Notes under the pieces: model-generated
What the model was told of the DNA's origin: nothing
The model's database searches: none
What the model saw: the letters and a program-made list of their open reading frames with translations, nothing else
From: Verrucomicrobiota bacterium
GTDB taxonomy: Bacteria > Verrucomicrobiota > Verrucomicrobiia > Verrucomicrobiales > Akkermansiaceae
DNA length: 25,010 nt
Assembly: GCA_009885905.1 (NCBI GenBank)
Contig: VFJU01000482.1
Span: 1 to 25,010, forward strand
Reading direction: 5' to 3'
Program-made: the position numbers and the translations under genes
Shown: positions 14,141 to 22,884 of the stretch, piece by piece
Layout: the number at the start of each line of letters is the position of its first letter
Numbering within the stretch: position 1 is the stretch's first letter

Positions 14141-14164
14141 TTTGGTGAGGCGCTTCTCGCCAAA
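14141..14164. terminator. Hairpin between tal and the convergent helicase gene
   Basis: TTTGGTGAG pairs with CTCGCCAAA over nine base pairs (one G-T) with loop GCGCTT. It sits in the 39-base gap between two converging genes and may stop transcription from both sides. U-tracts are weak on either strand. Confidence 0.5.
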
Positions 14165-14175
14165 CATTACAACCT

Positions 14176-17100
14176 TCAATCGAGTGGAGAAAGGAGGTGA
14201 GAAAGTGTTTCTGTGTCAATTTTAAGTTTGCTGGTCTCTGCGGAAAGCAGTGCTTTCACCAGATCAGATTTGTGTTTCTGGAGGTCTAGAATTCGATCTT
14301 CGATGGTGCCCTTGCAGACCAGTTTGTGGACGAAAATCGCTTTATTTTGTCCGATTCGGTGGGCTCGGTCGGTGGCTTGGTTTTCTGCTGCTGGGTTCCA
14401 CCATGGATCGTAATGAATCACGGTATCAGCGGCCGTTAGATTTAGCCCAGTCCCGCCCGCCTTCAGGGAGATGAGAAAAATAGGCACTGCTCCCGCTTGG
14501 AATTTTTTTACCAGTTCGGCACGGTCTTTTGTTTGACCCGTGAGCTTGAGATAGGCGATGTCTTGTTGAATCAAATGCTTTTCAATGAGTGAAAGCATGG
14601 AGGTAAATGATGAAAATAACAAAATCTTCCGCCCCTCCTCAAGAAGAGTGGGGAGGAGTTCGTCAGTGAGAAAATCAAGCTTGGCAGACTGTGTGATTTT
14701 TTGAGCGGCAGGGCTCTTTAGCAACTGTGGGTGGCAACAGATTTGGCGAAGCTTGAGTAAAGCATCTAGAACGATGATGTGAGACTGCCCCAAGCCTTTT
14801 GTGCTGATGGCGTCTCGAACACGCTTGTCCATGGCAGATCGGACGGATTCGTAAAGATCGGATTGTTGTTTGGTGAGTTGAATACCGTGAATAATCTCAG
14901 TCTTTTCTGGTAACTCGGTAGCGACCTCGTCTTTTGTACGTCTTAAAATCAGCGGGGAAATACGCCGATTGAGAGCTAACTGAGCATCGCTTGATCGGTC
15001 ACGCTCGATGCTGCGGCGAAATTGAATATTGAACGATTTTTCGTCTGATAGATGTCCAGGCATTAAAAAACGCATTAAGCTCCATAGTTCACCAAGATGA
15101 TTTTCCATGGGTGTTCCGGAAAGGCATAATCGATGAGCAGCCTGAAGGTTGCAGGCATTGATCGCGCTGACAGATTTTGGATTCTTGATGTATTGTGCCT
15201 CATCCAGAACGATGACGTGCCAACGCTGGCATACAAGATTTTCGAAATCTCGAGTGAGTAGTGGATAAGATGTTAGTACAATATCCGCATTTTTAATTTT
15301 TGAAAAATTGTTCGTACGGTTTTGTCCACTGAGCACGAGCACTTTAAGATTTGGAGCAAATTTAGCAGCTTCATCTGACCAGTTAGAAACTACCGAAGTG
15401 GGTGAGATCACAAGTGAGGGAAGACCAGGTTTTTTTATTTGCTCTGCAGCAAGATGTGCGAGTGTTTGGACAGTTTTACCAAGGCCCATATCGTCGGCAA
15501 GGATTCCATTCAAGCCGTGCTCGGCAAGGAATTGAAGCCAACGGTATCCATCAAGCTGATAGGGTCTTAGTTGCGCTAGAAAATTTCTGGGAATTTTGAC
15601 TGTGGGCAGGGTGGTGATGTTCTTTAGACTTTGACCAAGCTTGGCAAGGGCTCGGTGCGTCTCTGAAGAATCAATCGACAGTCCAGCCGCCACCCCAGCA
15701 GCCGCAAGACGGTCAATCCTTAGTGGTCCTTTCGGCGGTTTCCCATGGAATAAGTGACGGACTTGATCGACAATTTCGATAAGTCGCCGTGCTGGAAACC
15801 GAATGAATCCGTCTTTGGGATCTTCACAAGGCAGAACAAAGAATTCAGGGATGTTCTGAGCGTCTGCCGTGGGGAGATCCATTTGAATGGCACTGGCAAG
15901 GATTGGAATGAGACTGACTTGTTTGCCATGAAGTTCGAAGGTGATGTCAAAGCGGAACCAATCGATTCCGTGAGCCGTATCCGATTCGATCACAGGGAAA
16001 AAATCTACGGCATTGTGAGTGGTGAGTCCCAAAGCTGGGTCCACCTCAATCGTCCATCCAGAGCCTTCAAGTGCTTGCATCTCTGGACTATTAATCATTT
16101 CTAACCACGCAGCCTTTTCGGTGGGAAAAGAATCTTCTAACATGACAGAGTCATGTGCTGCATCATCAAGAACCTGCGGAGAGAAGACCTCAGAGAGAAA
16201 AGTAAAACCTACATCTTCGAGCTGACCTATTAGAATTTGTTCTATATTGTAATCACGGGGCCAAATGATGCGCTTGCCGTTGTGGATTTCCGCATGGCTT
16301 TGTGAGTCTCCTTTGTAAAGCGGTGGCAATAAACGACTACCTTGGTAAGCGAATGATATCTGCCCGACGATGATGGTTATTTGTTGCCAGCTTTTTCCCA
16401 CTGTACGAGAAAACACGTGGAGATGAGGAAGTGGCGGTGTGGCCTCGCGCTTTTCTGTTACGACCTCAATCGGAACGGGTAACTGTGTGGTTGAAATCGT
16501 CGAAAAGCGCTCAGCAATGGTGGTCAAATCGCCTGATGTAACGGTTGGTCCGCTTTGCCAAGTCACGAGGATCGAATTTGGAAGACTGCTCACAACGGGC
16601 CCAAGCGTGGCAGTGGCTGGATCGATGTAGCGCATCGGCTGGGTTGGAATGATGATCAAGCTTGGATTGGTGCATTCCAACTCGGGTTTAGCGCTCCCAC
16701 AGGGTAAGACTTTCCATATCGCACTCACTGTTTCTGGCTGGCCCATGGTTACCGGCAGATAGTTTTTCACAGGATTTCGCTCCCCTGCATTACCTACCCA
16801 GTAGAGACGTCCAGTTGCATGAGCCGCTTCGAGCAGTGAGTCCCATCCCTCGCCAGCGAGAGGCATGTCATCAAGCGAGTAGCGCTTGCCCTTACGGCGA
16901 TGATACAACGAAGCCACAGGAAAATCTTCCTCGACCATGTATTTTGGTGGATTTGATATATCTGCTAAGGAGCGAGATTCTGAAATCTTGATTTCACCAT
17001 CGATTTGTCGAGTTCCAACTCGAAGCACAAAGTGTAAATCTTTGATGTTTCGGTGTAGCGATCCCTCGATGCAATAGGCAAGAAAGCGGTTATCTGATTT

Positions 17101-17574
17101 ATCATTTGGCTTAAATTTTATGAGGTCGGCGTGCTGAGCAGCGTATTCAATTTTTTTAAGCCACTCTATCAGAGAGTTGTCATTAATTTGATTTTTATCA
17201 TCAATTAATTTTTCCGATAGATTTTTATAGTGTGTCAGGAATGAGGTTGTAAATTGCATCAGTCCAGCGGCATGCTCACAAAACCTACCCATGGCACACG
17301 AGCAATCAGGATCTACATCCCATTTTTCATCGAGTAGTTTAAAAATAACCTCTGTCCTGTAGGGTTTTGGTGCATTCCCGTGAGACATCGCTCTGAGAGT
17401 TCCTATTTTACCAGCAGGATCGATGCTCACCTCGATCTCGCCAAGGTTACGCGAAACCAAATTGAGAGTGTTCCTCTTCAAAGCGTGGGTGCCGAACTGA
17501 TTTCTCCACTTTTGTGAAATGATCCATGAATAGAAATTTGGCAATTCGTTAAGTAATAATATATTTTTACTCAT
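14176..17574 (-). CDS. SNF2-family ATPase/helicase with N-terminal SWIM zinc finger
   Basis: A 1132-residue protein. A SWIM finger lies at residues 91-101 (C-S-C-A-M-G-R-F-C-E-H; CxCx5CxH). A long middle part of about 550 residues has no motif I recognise. The C-terminal half is a full SNF2 motor: LADDMGLGKTVQTLAHLA near 690-705 (Walker A), VLDEAQYIKNPKS near 790 (DEAQ box), LSGTPMENHLGELWSLM, then a helicase C domain with KILLFSSFTSMLSLIEKHL, SLKAGGTGLNLTAADTVIHY (in parts) and ATDRAHRIGQNK. The class remodels nucleic acid-protein complexes using ATP. The natural target in bacteria is mostly unknown. It follows the TrhO-RluA gene by 17 bases on the same strand. AAAATTCT precedes the ATG instead of an SD. 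Confidence 0.93.
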   Translation of the reverse strand: MSKNILLLNELPNFYSWIISQKWRNQFGTHALKRNTLNLVSRNLGEIEVSIDPAGKIGTLRAMSHGNAPKPYRTEVIFKLLDEKWDVDPDCSCAMGRFCEHAAGLMQFTTSFLTHYKNLSEKLIDDKNQINDNSLIEWLKKIEYAAQHADLIKFKPNDKSDNRFLAYCIEGSLHRNIKDLHFVLRVGTRQIDGEIKISESRSLADISNPPKYMVEEDFPVASLYHRRKGKRYSLDDMPLAGEGWDSLLEAAHATGRLYWVGNAGERNPVKNYLPVTMGQPETVSAIWKVLPCGSAKPELECTNPSLIIIPTQPMRYIDPATATLGPVVSSLPNSILVTWQSGPTVTSGDLTTIAERFSTISTTQLPVPIEVVTEKREATPPLPHLHVFSRTVGKSWQQITIIVGQISFAYQGSRLLPPLYKGDSQSHAEIHNGKRIIWPRDYNIEQILIGQLEDVGFTFLSEVFSPQVLDDAAHDSVMLEDSFPTEKAAWLEMINSPEMQALEGSGWTIEVDPALGLTTHNAVDFFPVIESDTAHGIDWFRFDITFELHGKQVSLIPILASAIQMDLPTADAQNIPEFFVLPCEDPKDGFIRFPARRLIEIVDQVRHLFHGKPPKGPLRIDRLAAAGVAAGLSIDSSETHRALAKLGQSLKNITTLPTVKIPRNFLAQLRPYQLDGYRWLQFLAEHGLNGILADDMGLGKTVQTLAHLAAEQIKKPGLPSLVISPTSVVSNWSDEAAKFAPNLKVLVLSGQNRTNNFSKIKNADIVLTSYPLLTRDFENLVCQRWHVIVLDEAQYIKNPKSVSAINACNLQAAHRLCLSGTPMENHLGELWSLMRFLMPGHLSDEKSFNIQFRRSIERDRSSDAQLALNRRISPLILRRTKDEVATELPEKTEIIHGIQLTKQQSDLYESVRSAMDKRVRDAISTKGLGQSHIIVLDALLKLRQICCHPQLLKSPAAQKITQSAKLDFLTDELLPTLLEEGRKILLFSSFTSMLSLIEKHLIQQDIAYLKLTGQTKDRAELVKKFQAGAVPIFLISLKAGGTGLNLTAADTVIHYDPWWNPAAENQATDRAHRIGQNKAIFVHKLVCKGTIEDRILDLQKHKSDLVKALLSAETSKLKIDTETLSHLLSPLD

Positions 17575-17591
17575 AGAATTTTAGCTGGAGA

Positions 17592-19379
17592 TCAAAAAGA
17601 CCAAACGGGACGACTTGCTTCGAGATTCATTATTTCTCCGCTTAATGGGTTACGGAGCGAAAGCTTCCAGGCGTGCAGCTGCAGTGGAGGGTCACCAAGA
17701 CTGAGGGTCTGGGTATCTCCAATCTGATGGTTAGAGAGATAGGTAGCGTCTCCCACTACGGGATATCCCAATTGCCAAAGATGCACTCGAATTTGGTTGG
17801 TTCTGCCAGTTCCTAGTTTGGCTTCTAGCAGTGTGGTATTATCGGTGCAACGCTTGATGACCTGAAAATCTGTGCGTGATGGCAGGCCGTCAAGTTCATC
17901 GACATAACGAGATCCTAACAAATCTGGCTCTAAAGAAATAGGGGCGTCGGAAAAAAATATGTCATCTGGAGGGTGCCCCATTATTCTAACAATATATTTT
18001 TTTTCCACAGTTCCATCGACAAACTGTTTCTGAAGCAGCCTGCAAAAGTGGCGAGTGCGAGCAAACACCACCAATCCAGTGGTATTGGCATCGAGTCGGT
18101 GAACGGGTCGAGGGTACTTTGGAGCGTAAACCAAATTTAAAATATGTTGAAGTGTGTTGCGGTGAAAACGTCCACAGGCATGCATCGGCAGTGGCGCGGG
18201 TTTTTGAATCACGACGATTGCCTCGTCCTCATGCAGTATGCGGATATCGGCAGACACGGATGGCTCTATATTGGATGGAAAGATTTGAATGACTCGCTCG
18301 CCTCCTCGAACGACGTGATCTCTGCCCCGGACGACTCCCCCGTAATTTTGGAAACGACCATCATTGCAGCGTTCTTGCCATTCTATTTCGGAAATCTGCG
18401 GAAAAAGAGACGCTAATGTTTCTAATAAGGTTTTACCATCGTGAGCGGCAGGAATATTCAGCGGTCGGCGATTTTCGGCGGCGATTGATCCCGGCAGTGG
18501 ACTGGTTTGGAATTTGATTGCCTCATGCCGTTGAGAAATTTTTTCTAACATTTTTTCTGGCGCGCTGACAAAACAACGAGGGCAACTGGCGCCTACGACA
18601 TGGCGAGGGTCTTCTTGATCTGCAGAATCCAGCGGGGCCTGGCAGGCGAAACAAACTGCGTAATCCGACTCGCGCAACGCTGGGTCTACGCCAACACGTT
18701 GGTCAAAAACAAAGCACTCTCCCTCGTAATGTTCTCCGCCACATTCCTCAAAATATTTTAGGATACCACCGTCGAGTTGATAGATATTAGTGAATCCCTC
18801 ATTTTCCATGAAGGGACCCGCCTTTTCACAACGAATTCCGCCGGTACAAAACATGACCACGGGTTGATATTTTAGTGTGTCTGGCAATTTTCTAACTGCC
18901 TCAGGAAACTCGCGAAAAGTGTTAATGTTAGGAACGATAGCGCCTTTAAAAGTCCCAAGTTTGACTTCGTAGTCATTACGTGTGTCCAACAATGTCACGG
19001 GTCGACCCTCATCGAGCCACTGTTTCAGTTCGCCCGCAGAGATTTTTGGGGATGTGTAGTTTGCGGGGCGGATACTTTCCATGCCGAAGGAAATGATTTC
19101 CTTTTTCAGCCTCACCAGCATCCGGTTGAATGGTTGTTTTTCGCTGATGCTGACCTTGGGCATCAATGACTCAAGTCCGGGGACGGCGCGGAGTTTTGCC
19201 AGAAGGGCTTCGATTGAATCGGGCGAGCCGGCGACAAACAGATTGATGCCTTCAGTGCTGAGTAGAATCGTTCCTTTTAGGCCCCACGCCTTGCAATTAG
19301 CGATCAGTGACTCGCGCAACTCTTTGAGACCGGATAGTTCGGCGAAGCGGTACGTGGAAATATTTGTGATAGCGGACAC
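17592..19379 (-). CDS. Fusion of tRNA uridine hydroxylase TrhO (rhodanese) and RluA-family pseudouridine synthase
   Basis: 595 residues. Residues 1-275 form a complete TrhO/YceA protein: ISTYRFAELSGLKELRESL, GTILLSTEGINLFVAG, then a rhodanese domain with active-site CTGGIRCEKA (Cys178) and Cys pairs at 243/246 and 266/269. TrhO makes 5-hydroxyuridine at position 34 of tRNAs. Residues about 310-370 look S4-like. Residues 375-590 form an RluA-type pseudouridine synthase with PVHRLDANTTGLVVFAR (Asp430 catalytic), EKKYIVRIMG and GRTNQIRVHLWQLGYPVVGD. Both active sites look intact in one open frame, so this is a real fusion rather than a sequencing join. The start is GTG at 19379. Which uridine the second half modifies cannot be told. 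Confidence 0.93.
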   Translation of the reverse strand: MSAITNISTYRFAELSGLKELRESLIANCKAWGLKGTILLSTEGINLFVAGSPDSIEALLAKLRAVPGLESLMPKVSISEKQPFNRMLVRLKKEIISFGMESIRPANYTSPKISAGELKQWLDEGRPVTLLDTRNDYEVKLGTFKGAIVPNINTFREFPEAVRKLPDTLKYQPVVMFCTGGIRCEKAGPFMENEGFTNIYQLDGGILKYFEECGGEHYEGECFVFDQRVGVDPALRESDYAVCFACQAPLDSADQEDPRHVVGASCPRCFVSAPEKMLEKISQRHEAIKFQTSPLPGSIAAENRRPLNIPAAHDGKTLLETLASLFPQISEIEWQERCNDGRFQNYGGVVRGRDHVVRGGERVIQIFPSNIEPSVSADIRILHEDEAIVVIQKPAPLPMHACGRFHRNTLQHILNLVYAPKYPRPVHRLDANTTGLVVFARTRHFCRLLQKQFVDGTVEKKYIVRIMGHPPDDIFFSDAPISLEPDLLGSRYVDELDGLPSRTDFQVIKRCTDNTTLLEAKLGTGRTNQIRVHLWQLGYPVVGDATYLSNHQIGDTQTLSLGDPPLQLHAWKLSLRNPLSGEIMNLEASRPVWSF

Positions 19380-19504
19380 GGTTCAAAAAAATCATCAAGC
19401 ACGGTGCGTTGCTAGTTAAGAATGTGGAAACAGAGACATGGTGGCTTGCAGGTTCTGAGCAGCGATTCCACCAGCTGCGGTTGCTAACCTTGAACAGGTC
19501 TTTT

Positions 19505-20104
19505 TCAGACGTATTGCAGCTCAGCAGCCTTGGCATCGATAGCTGCATCGTTGTCTAGCAGCTCTTGGATAGGATCCCAACGACCAGAAAGGAGAGCTTC
19601 ACGAGCGGAGTCTGGCATGGTCACTGCGATATCGAGTCCGCCAGAAGTGCGAACTCGTAGCGCCTTGACATCGATGGTGATTTCCGTCTCAGGATCAGCC
19701 TCCACTGCGTCGCGAATGGCCACGATGTCCTCGGGACTCGCCATGACGCATGGCATTGCAAGGGTGGTCGAATTTCCGTAGAAAATTTCTGCAAACGATT
19801 CTGCGATCACGCCGTTGAAGCCGTATTTGCGGAGCGATTGTGGAGCATGTTCACGGGACGAGCCACACCCGAAGTTTACCCCGGCGACGAGTATAGAAGC
19901 CTTAGAGAAGCGAGGATCGTTAAGCGGATGCTTGGTTTTGACGCCGTGTTCGTCGAAACGGACATCGTAGAATGCGAACTCACCGAGACCATCAAAAGTG
20001 ACGCATTTCATGAATCGAGCCGGGATGATGCGGTCGGTATCGATGTCTGCGCCGGGGATAAAAACAGCGAGGCCAGTGACGGAAGGGACAGGTTCGAGTG
20101 CCAT
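19505..20104 (-). CDS. leuD: 3-isopropylmalate dehydratase small subunit
   Basis: Small subunit of isopropylmalate isomerase in leucine synthesis, working with LeuC. It has 199 residues. Family marks are DIDTDRIIPARFMK, GVNFGCGSSREHAPQSL and NGVIAESFAEIFYGNS. It lies 25 bases after leuC on the same strand, so the two form an operon. The ATG is preceded by an AT-rich stretch and no SD. The sequence downstream has a small GTCTGAAAAAGAC inverted repeat at the stop, too short to call a terminator. Confidence 0.96.
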   Translation of the reverse strand: MALEPVPSVTGLAVFIPGADIDTDRIIPARFMKCVTFDGLGEFAFYDVRFDEHGVKTKHPLNDPRFSKASILVAGVNFGCGSSREHAPQSLRKYGFNGVIAESFAEIFYGNSTTLAMPCVMASPEDIVAIRDAVEADPETEITIDVKALRVRTSGGLDIAVTMPDSAREALLSGRWDPIQELLDNDAAIDAKAAELQYV

Positions 20105-20129
20105 GTTAGATTAATTTAAAAGTTAGAAT

Positions 20130-21554
20130 TCAGGCGATGGTGGCAGGAGCGTCCATGTGAAAAATCTCGCGAGCATCTGCGATGGAGCCATTAATCGCGG
20201 CGGCGGCGACCATGACGGGGGACATCAAGATGGTGCGTCCTGTGGATGAGCCTTGGCGGCCTTTAAAATTACGGTTAGAGGATGAAGCGCAAAGTTGATC
20301 ACCAACGAGTTTGTCAGGGTTCATGGCCAAGCACATCGAGCAGCCTGCGCCGCGCCATTCAAATCCAGCAGCGCGAAAGATTTCCGGCAGCCCTTCTTGT
20401 TCGCATTGGATAGCAACGATCTGCGACCCGGGTACGACCAATGCCTGCACGCCCGAAGCGACGTGATGACCTTGGATGTATTTAGCGACTTCTCGGAAGT
20501 CGGATATGCGACCATTTGTACAAGAACCGATGAAAGCGACGTTGATTTTAACCCCCTTGATGGGCGTGCCTGCCTCCAATTTCATGTAGGCGAGCGCTTC
20601 CTCGATGGATGCCTTTTCTAACGCCGTGTTAGCTTTGGCTGGGTCAGGGATATTTTCAGAAATGAAGATCCCGTGGTCTGGCGAGATTCCCCAAGTCACG
20701 GTGGGTTCGATATCAGCGGCGTTGATGCGGACGATATCGTCGAAGTGTGCATCGGCATCCGAGGCAAAGGAAAGCCAGCGAGCAGCGGTGGCGTTGAAAT
20801 CGCTCATGTCGACGTAGGGGCGGCCATTGAGGTAAGCGACGGTCTTGGCGTCCGGATTGACGTAACCGCAACGGGCGCCTCCTTCGATCGACATGTTGCA
20901 AACGGTCATGCGTTCTTCCATGGACATGCGGTCGAAGATATCGCCGGCGTATTCGTAGGCGTAGCCGATGCCGCCCTTTGCGCCGAGTTTGCGGATGATG
21001 TGGAGAATCACATCCTTCGCATACACGCCAGGAGCGAGATCGCCGTTCACCTCGATGCGGCGGACTTTGAGCTCTTCTAACGCAAGCGTCTGGGTGGCGA
21101 GTACGTCACGGACTTGGGTGGTGCCGATGCCGAAGGCGATCGCGCCGAACGCCCCGTGCGTGGCGGTGTGCGAGTCACCGCACGCGATGGTCGTGCCGGG
21201 TTGGGTGATTCCTTGCTCGGGTCCTACGACATGGACGATGCCTTGTTTGCCTGAGGCGAGATCGAAATAAGTCACTCCGAAGTCATCGGCATTTTTCCGA
21301 AGCGCCTGCATCATTTCGGCGGCGAGTGGGTCTTGCGGCGCGTCTTGATTGATGGTCGGAACGATGTGGTCGACCGTAGCGAAGGTGCGTTGTGGAAATT
21401 TTACTTTCAGCCTGAGGTCGCGGAGCATACCGAAGGCTTGCGGCGAAGTGACCTCGTGAATGAGGTGTGTGCCGATGAATAATTGCGTGCGACCGTCGGC
21501 GATGGTGCCGACCGTGTGTGCGTCCCAGACTTTTTGGAAGAGGCTTTTTCCCAT
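20130..21554 (-). CDS. leuC: 3-isopropylmalate dehydratase large subunit
   Basis: Aconitase-type large subunit that isomerises 2-isopropylmalate to 3-isopropylmalate with a [4Fe-4S] cluster. It has 474 residues. Cluster ligands are Cys345 ([11 protein letters not shown]), Cys405 and Cys408 ([15 protein letters not shown]). [20 protein letters not shown] at 125-144 is also typical. It is the first gene of leuCD. AATTCTATC directly precedes the ATG, as it does for ribBA. A TTGACA at about 21613-21618 (minus strand) could be a -35 element, but no good -10 follows. No T-box or leader peptide is seen. Confidence 0.97.
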   Translation of the reverse strand: MGKSLFQKVWDAHTVGTIADGRTQLFIGTHLIHEVTSPQAFGMLRDLRLKVKFPQRTFATVDHIVPTINQDAPQDPLAAEMMQALRKNADDFGVTYFDLASGKQGIVHVVGPEQGITQPGTTIACGDSHTATHGAFGAIAFGIGTTQVRDVLATQTLALEELKVRRIEVNGDLAPGVYAKDVILHIIRKLGAKGGIGYAYEYAGDIFDRMSMEERMTVCNMSIEGGARCGYVNPDAKTVAYLNGRPYVDMSDFNATAARWLSFASDADAHFDDIVRINAADIEPTVTWGISPDHGIFISENIPDPAKANTALEKASIEEALAYMKLEAGTPIKGVKINVAFIGSCTNGRISDFREVAKYIQGHHVASGVQALVVPGSQIVAIQCEQEGLPEIFRAAGFEWRGAGCSMCLAMNPDKLVGDQLCASSSNRNFKGRQGSSTGRTILMSPVMVAAAAINGSIADAREIFHMDAPATIA

Positions 21555-21658
21555 GATAGAATTCCCGCCAAGGTTGGCAGCGGGCGGAAAAAGTGGTCTC
21601 GTAGGTCGCGAATGTCAAAGCCGCATGTGGACTTGACCAAAAATAGACCGAACAAAAA

Positions 21659-21886
21659 TCAAGCAAGTTCTAACAAAAGTCCGGTCACAATTCCAAAGAG
21701 GCTGAGAAGCGCGATAATGATGACCGCAATTTTAACCCAAGATTTGGCGCGGCCTGCGTTGTAGGCCGGAGGTCGATCACCCTCCACCCATTCTTCCCAA
21801 GTTTTCTTTCGGATTGGGCTTCTTTGGTAGTGGCGAGCGGTGCCTTTTACGCGAGGAACGGGGGCGGGGGCGATGATATCTCTCAT
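21659..21886 (-). CDS. Small single-pass membrane protein of unknown function
   Basis: 75 residues. The first 48 are charged and proline-containing (TWEEWVEGDRPPAYNAGRAK), followed by a single hydrophobic helix at about 49-73 (WVKIAVIIIALLSLFGIVTG and onward) near the C-terminus. This is a tail-anchored layout with the N-terminal part probably in the cytoplasm. I do not recognise the family. It lies 104 bases upstream of leuC on the same strand. Start ATG at 21886 has no SD. Coding status is supported by the coherent membrane segment. Confidence 0.6.
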   Translation of the reverse strand: MRDIIAPAPVPRVKGTARHYQRSPIRKKTWEEWVEGDRPPAYNAGRAKSWVKIAVIIIALLSLFGIVTGLLLELA

Positions 21887-21992
21887 GGCGGTTGTGCGTT
21901 AATGTGGAGCAAAATCACTTTGATGGAAAGCAAATTTTACCACCCCCCCTGATATGCTTTTCAAGCTTCAGCGCGTGGATGCTAATTCATCC

Positions 21993-22012
21993 CCCCGGTT
22001 ACTGAATCGGGG
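21993..22012. terminator. Hairpin at the end of the 52-residue lipoprotein gene
   Basis: CCCCGGTT pairs with AATCGGGG (eight pairs, one G-T) with a four-base loop. It directly follows the TAA of the lipoprotein on the minus strand. The T-rich side (TTATTTTG) lies on the plus strand, so it looks more like a plus-strand or two-way terminator. Confidence 0.45.
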
Positions 22013-22171
22013 TTATTTTGAGGCGTGTATTTGTGGCGCGGGGGCCGTTTCGATTTCTTGGAACTGAGGCAGCGGGCGAAGACCGGGTGCCCCAGCTTCG
22101 CCAGTGCAGCAGCAGGAGGCGGAGAGAAGGGCGAAAACAGAGGCGGATAGTGCGATGATGATGCGGATCAT
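22013..22171 (-). CDS. Very small predicted lipoprotein (52 residues)
   Basis: The protein begins MIRIIIALSASVFALLSASC, a short positively charged hydrophobic signal ending in a lipobox L-S-A-S-C, followed by two more cysteines (CCC). The mature part would be about 33 residues, rich in Pro and Ala (GEAGAPGLRPLPQFQE and onward). The first Cys is likely lipidated and the protein anchored to a membrane. No family recognised. No SD precedes the ATG at 22171. A hairpin follows the stop. A second similar gene lies 54 bases upstream on the same strand. Confidence 0.6.
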   Translation of the reverse strand: MIRIIIALSASVFALLSASCCCTGEAGAPGLRPLPQFQEIETAPAPQIHASK

Positions 22172-22225
22172 AGGAAGTGAGGTTATTGGTTTAGAGTTTA
22201 GGATTAAGAAATAGCGGTCGAAAAA

Positions 22226-22327
22226 TTATTTAGCGGGTGCAACATAAGCTGCGGGGGTTGGGGTGGGGGTACTGGGGCAGCAAGAGACTACAAGGGCTGA
22301 GGCTACGGCGATCATTGCAAATTTCAT
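22226..22327 (-). CDS. Very small predicted lipoprotein (33 residues)
   Basis: The protein MKFAMIAVASALVVSCC has a signal peptide with lipobox V-V-S-C and a double cysteine, followed by only about 17 residues of Pro/Thr/Ala (PSTPTPTPAAYVAPAK). It resembles the neighbouring 52-residue lipoprotein in layout, including the CC after the signal, and the two may be paralogues. Such short lipoproteins are easy to miss. Coding status rests on the coherent signal peptide and the start/stop positions. Function unknown. Confidence 0.5.
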   Translation of the reverse strand: MKFAMIAVASALVVSCCPSTPTPTPAAYVAPAK

Positions 22328-22591
22328 AACTGGAGTGGGTTAATTTCGATGGAATGATCACACGTGGTGCTTGGAGATCACGGGGCGAAGCTAGCGAAGC
22401 AAATCGACCCTGCAAGGCAAAAGACGAGGCGGTCCGCATCGAAATGCATTCTATTGCCGATGAGCGATTTCAGGATTCGCAGGCCTCGCGACCTAGGGAT
22501 CGCCACAGAGTGAATTTTTTCTGGAACTAGCTTGTCGTGGATTCGTGTCTTCCCGCTTGTAAATTTTCTAAAGAAGCCGAATTCTCGTGCC
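22328..22591. other. Intergenic region between divergent genes
   Basis: 264 bases without a supported gene, between a minus-strand lipoprotein gene and the plus-strand DUF1844-kdsA cluster. It must hold promoters for both directions, but I see no convincing -35/-10 pair. It contains scattered short repeats (GATCAC, GCGAAG) of no clear meaning. Confidence 0.4.
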
Positions 22592-22864
22592 ATGCCAGCA
22601 ATTCCCGAAGCCGATCCTCGGTTCAATGAATTTATTATCCTTCAAGCCCAGAACGCGGGATTGTTCCTTGGGCAAATCCCAAATCCGCTCAGTGGTGAAA
22701 AACAAGTCAACCTCCGCGCCGCCACTTCTGTGATCGACTCGCTCGAAATGCTGGCTTCCAAAACTCGCGGAAACCTCACAACCTCAGAAGCGAAGCTGCT
22801 TTCCACCGCGCTCGATAATCTGCGCCCATTGTTTCAGGCCGCGCTTGATTCGACCACCCATTGA
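22592..22864 (+). CDS. DUF1844 family protein
   Basis: 90 residues from ATG 22592 (MPAIPEADPRFNEFIILQAQ). The open frame runs 20 codons further upstream, but that part is not like the family. DUF1844 features are the N-terminal helix FNEFIILQAQNAGLFLGQIP, then ATSVIDSLEMLASKTRGNLT and SEAKLLSTALDNLRPLFQ. The function is unknown. The stop lies 20 bases before the kdsA ATG, and an in-frame TTG of kdsA overlaps this stop, so the two are likely co-transcribed. Confidence 0.85.
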   Translation: MPAIPEADPRFNEFIILQAQNAGLFLGQIPNPLSGEKQVNLRAATSVIDSLEMLASKTRGNLTTSEAKLLSTALDNLRPLFQAALDSTTH

Positions 22865-22884
22865 TCCACAAATTCGCTTGTTTT

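Noticed and set aside
20673-21080. A 135-residue plus-strand frame opposite leuC
   Set aside because: It is antisense to a fully conserved leuC and has no family features.
21555-21658. A T-box or leader-peptide attenuator before leuC
   Set aside because: No Leu-codon run, specifier loop or terminator/antiterminator pair is visible.
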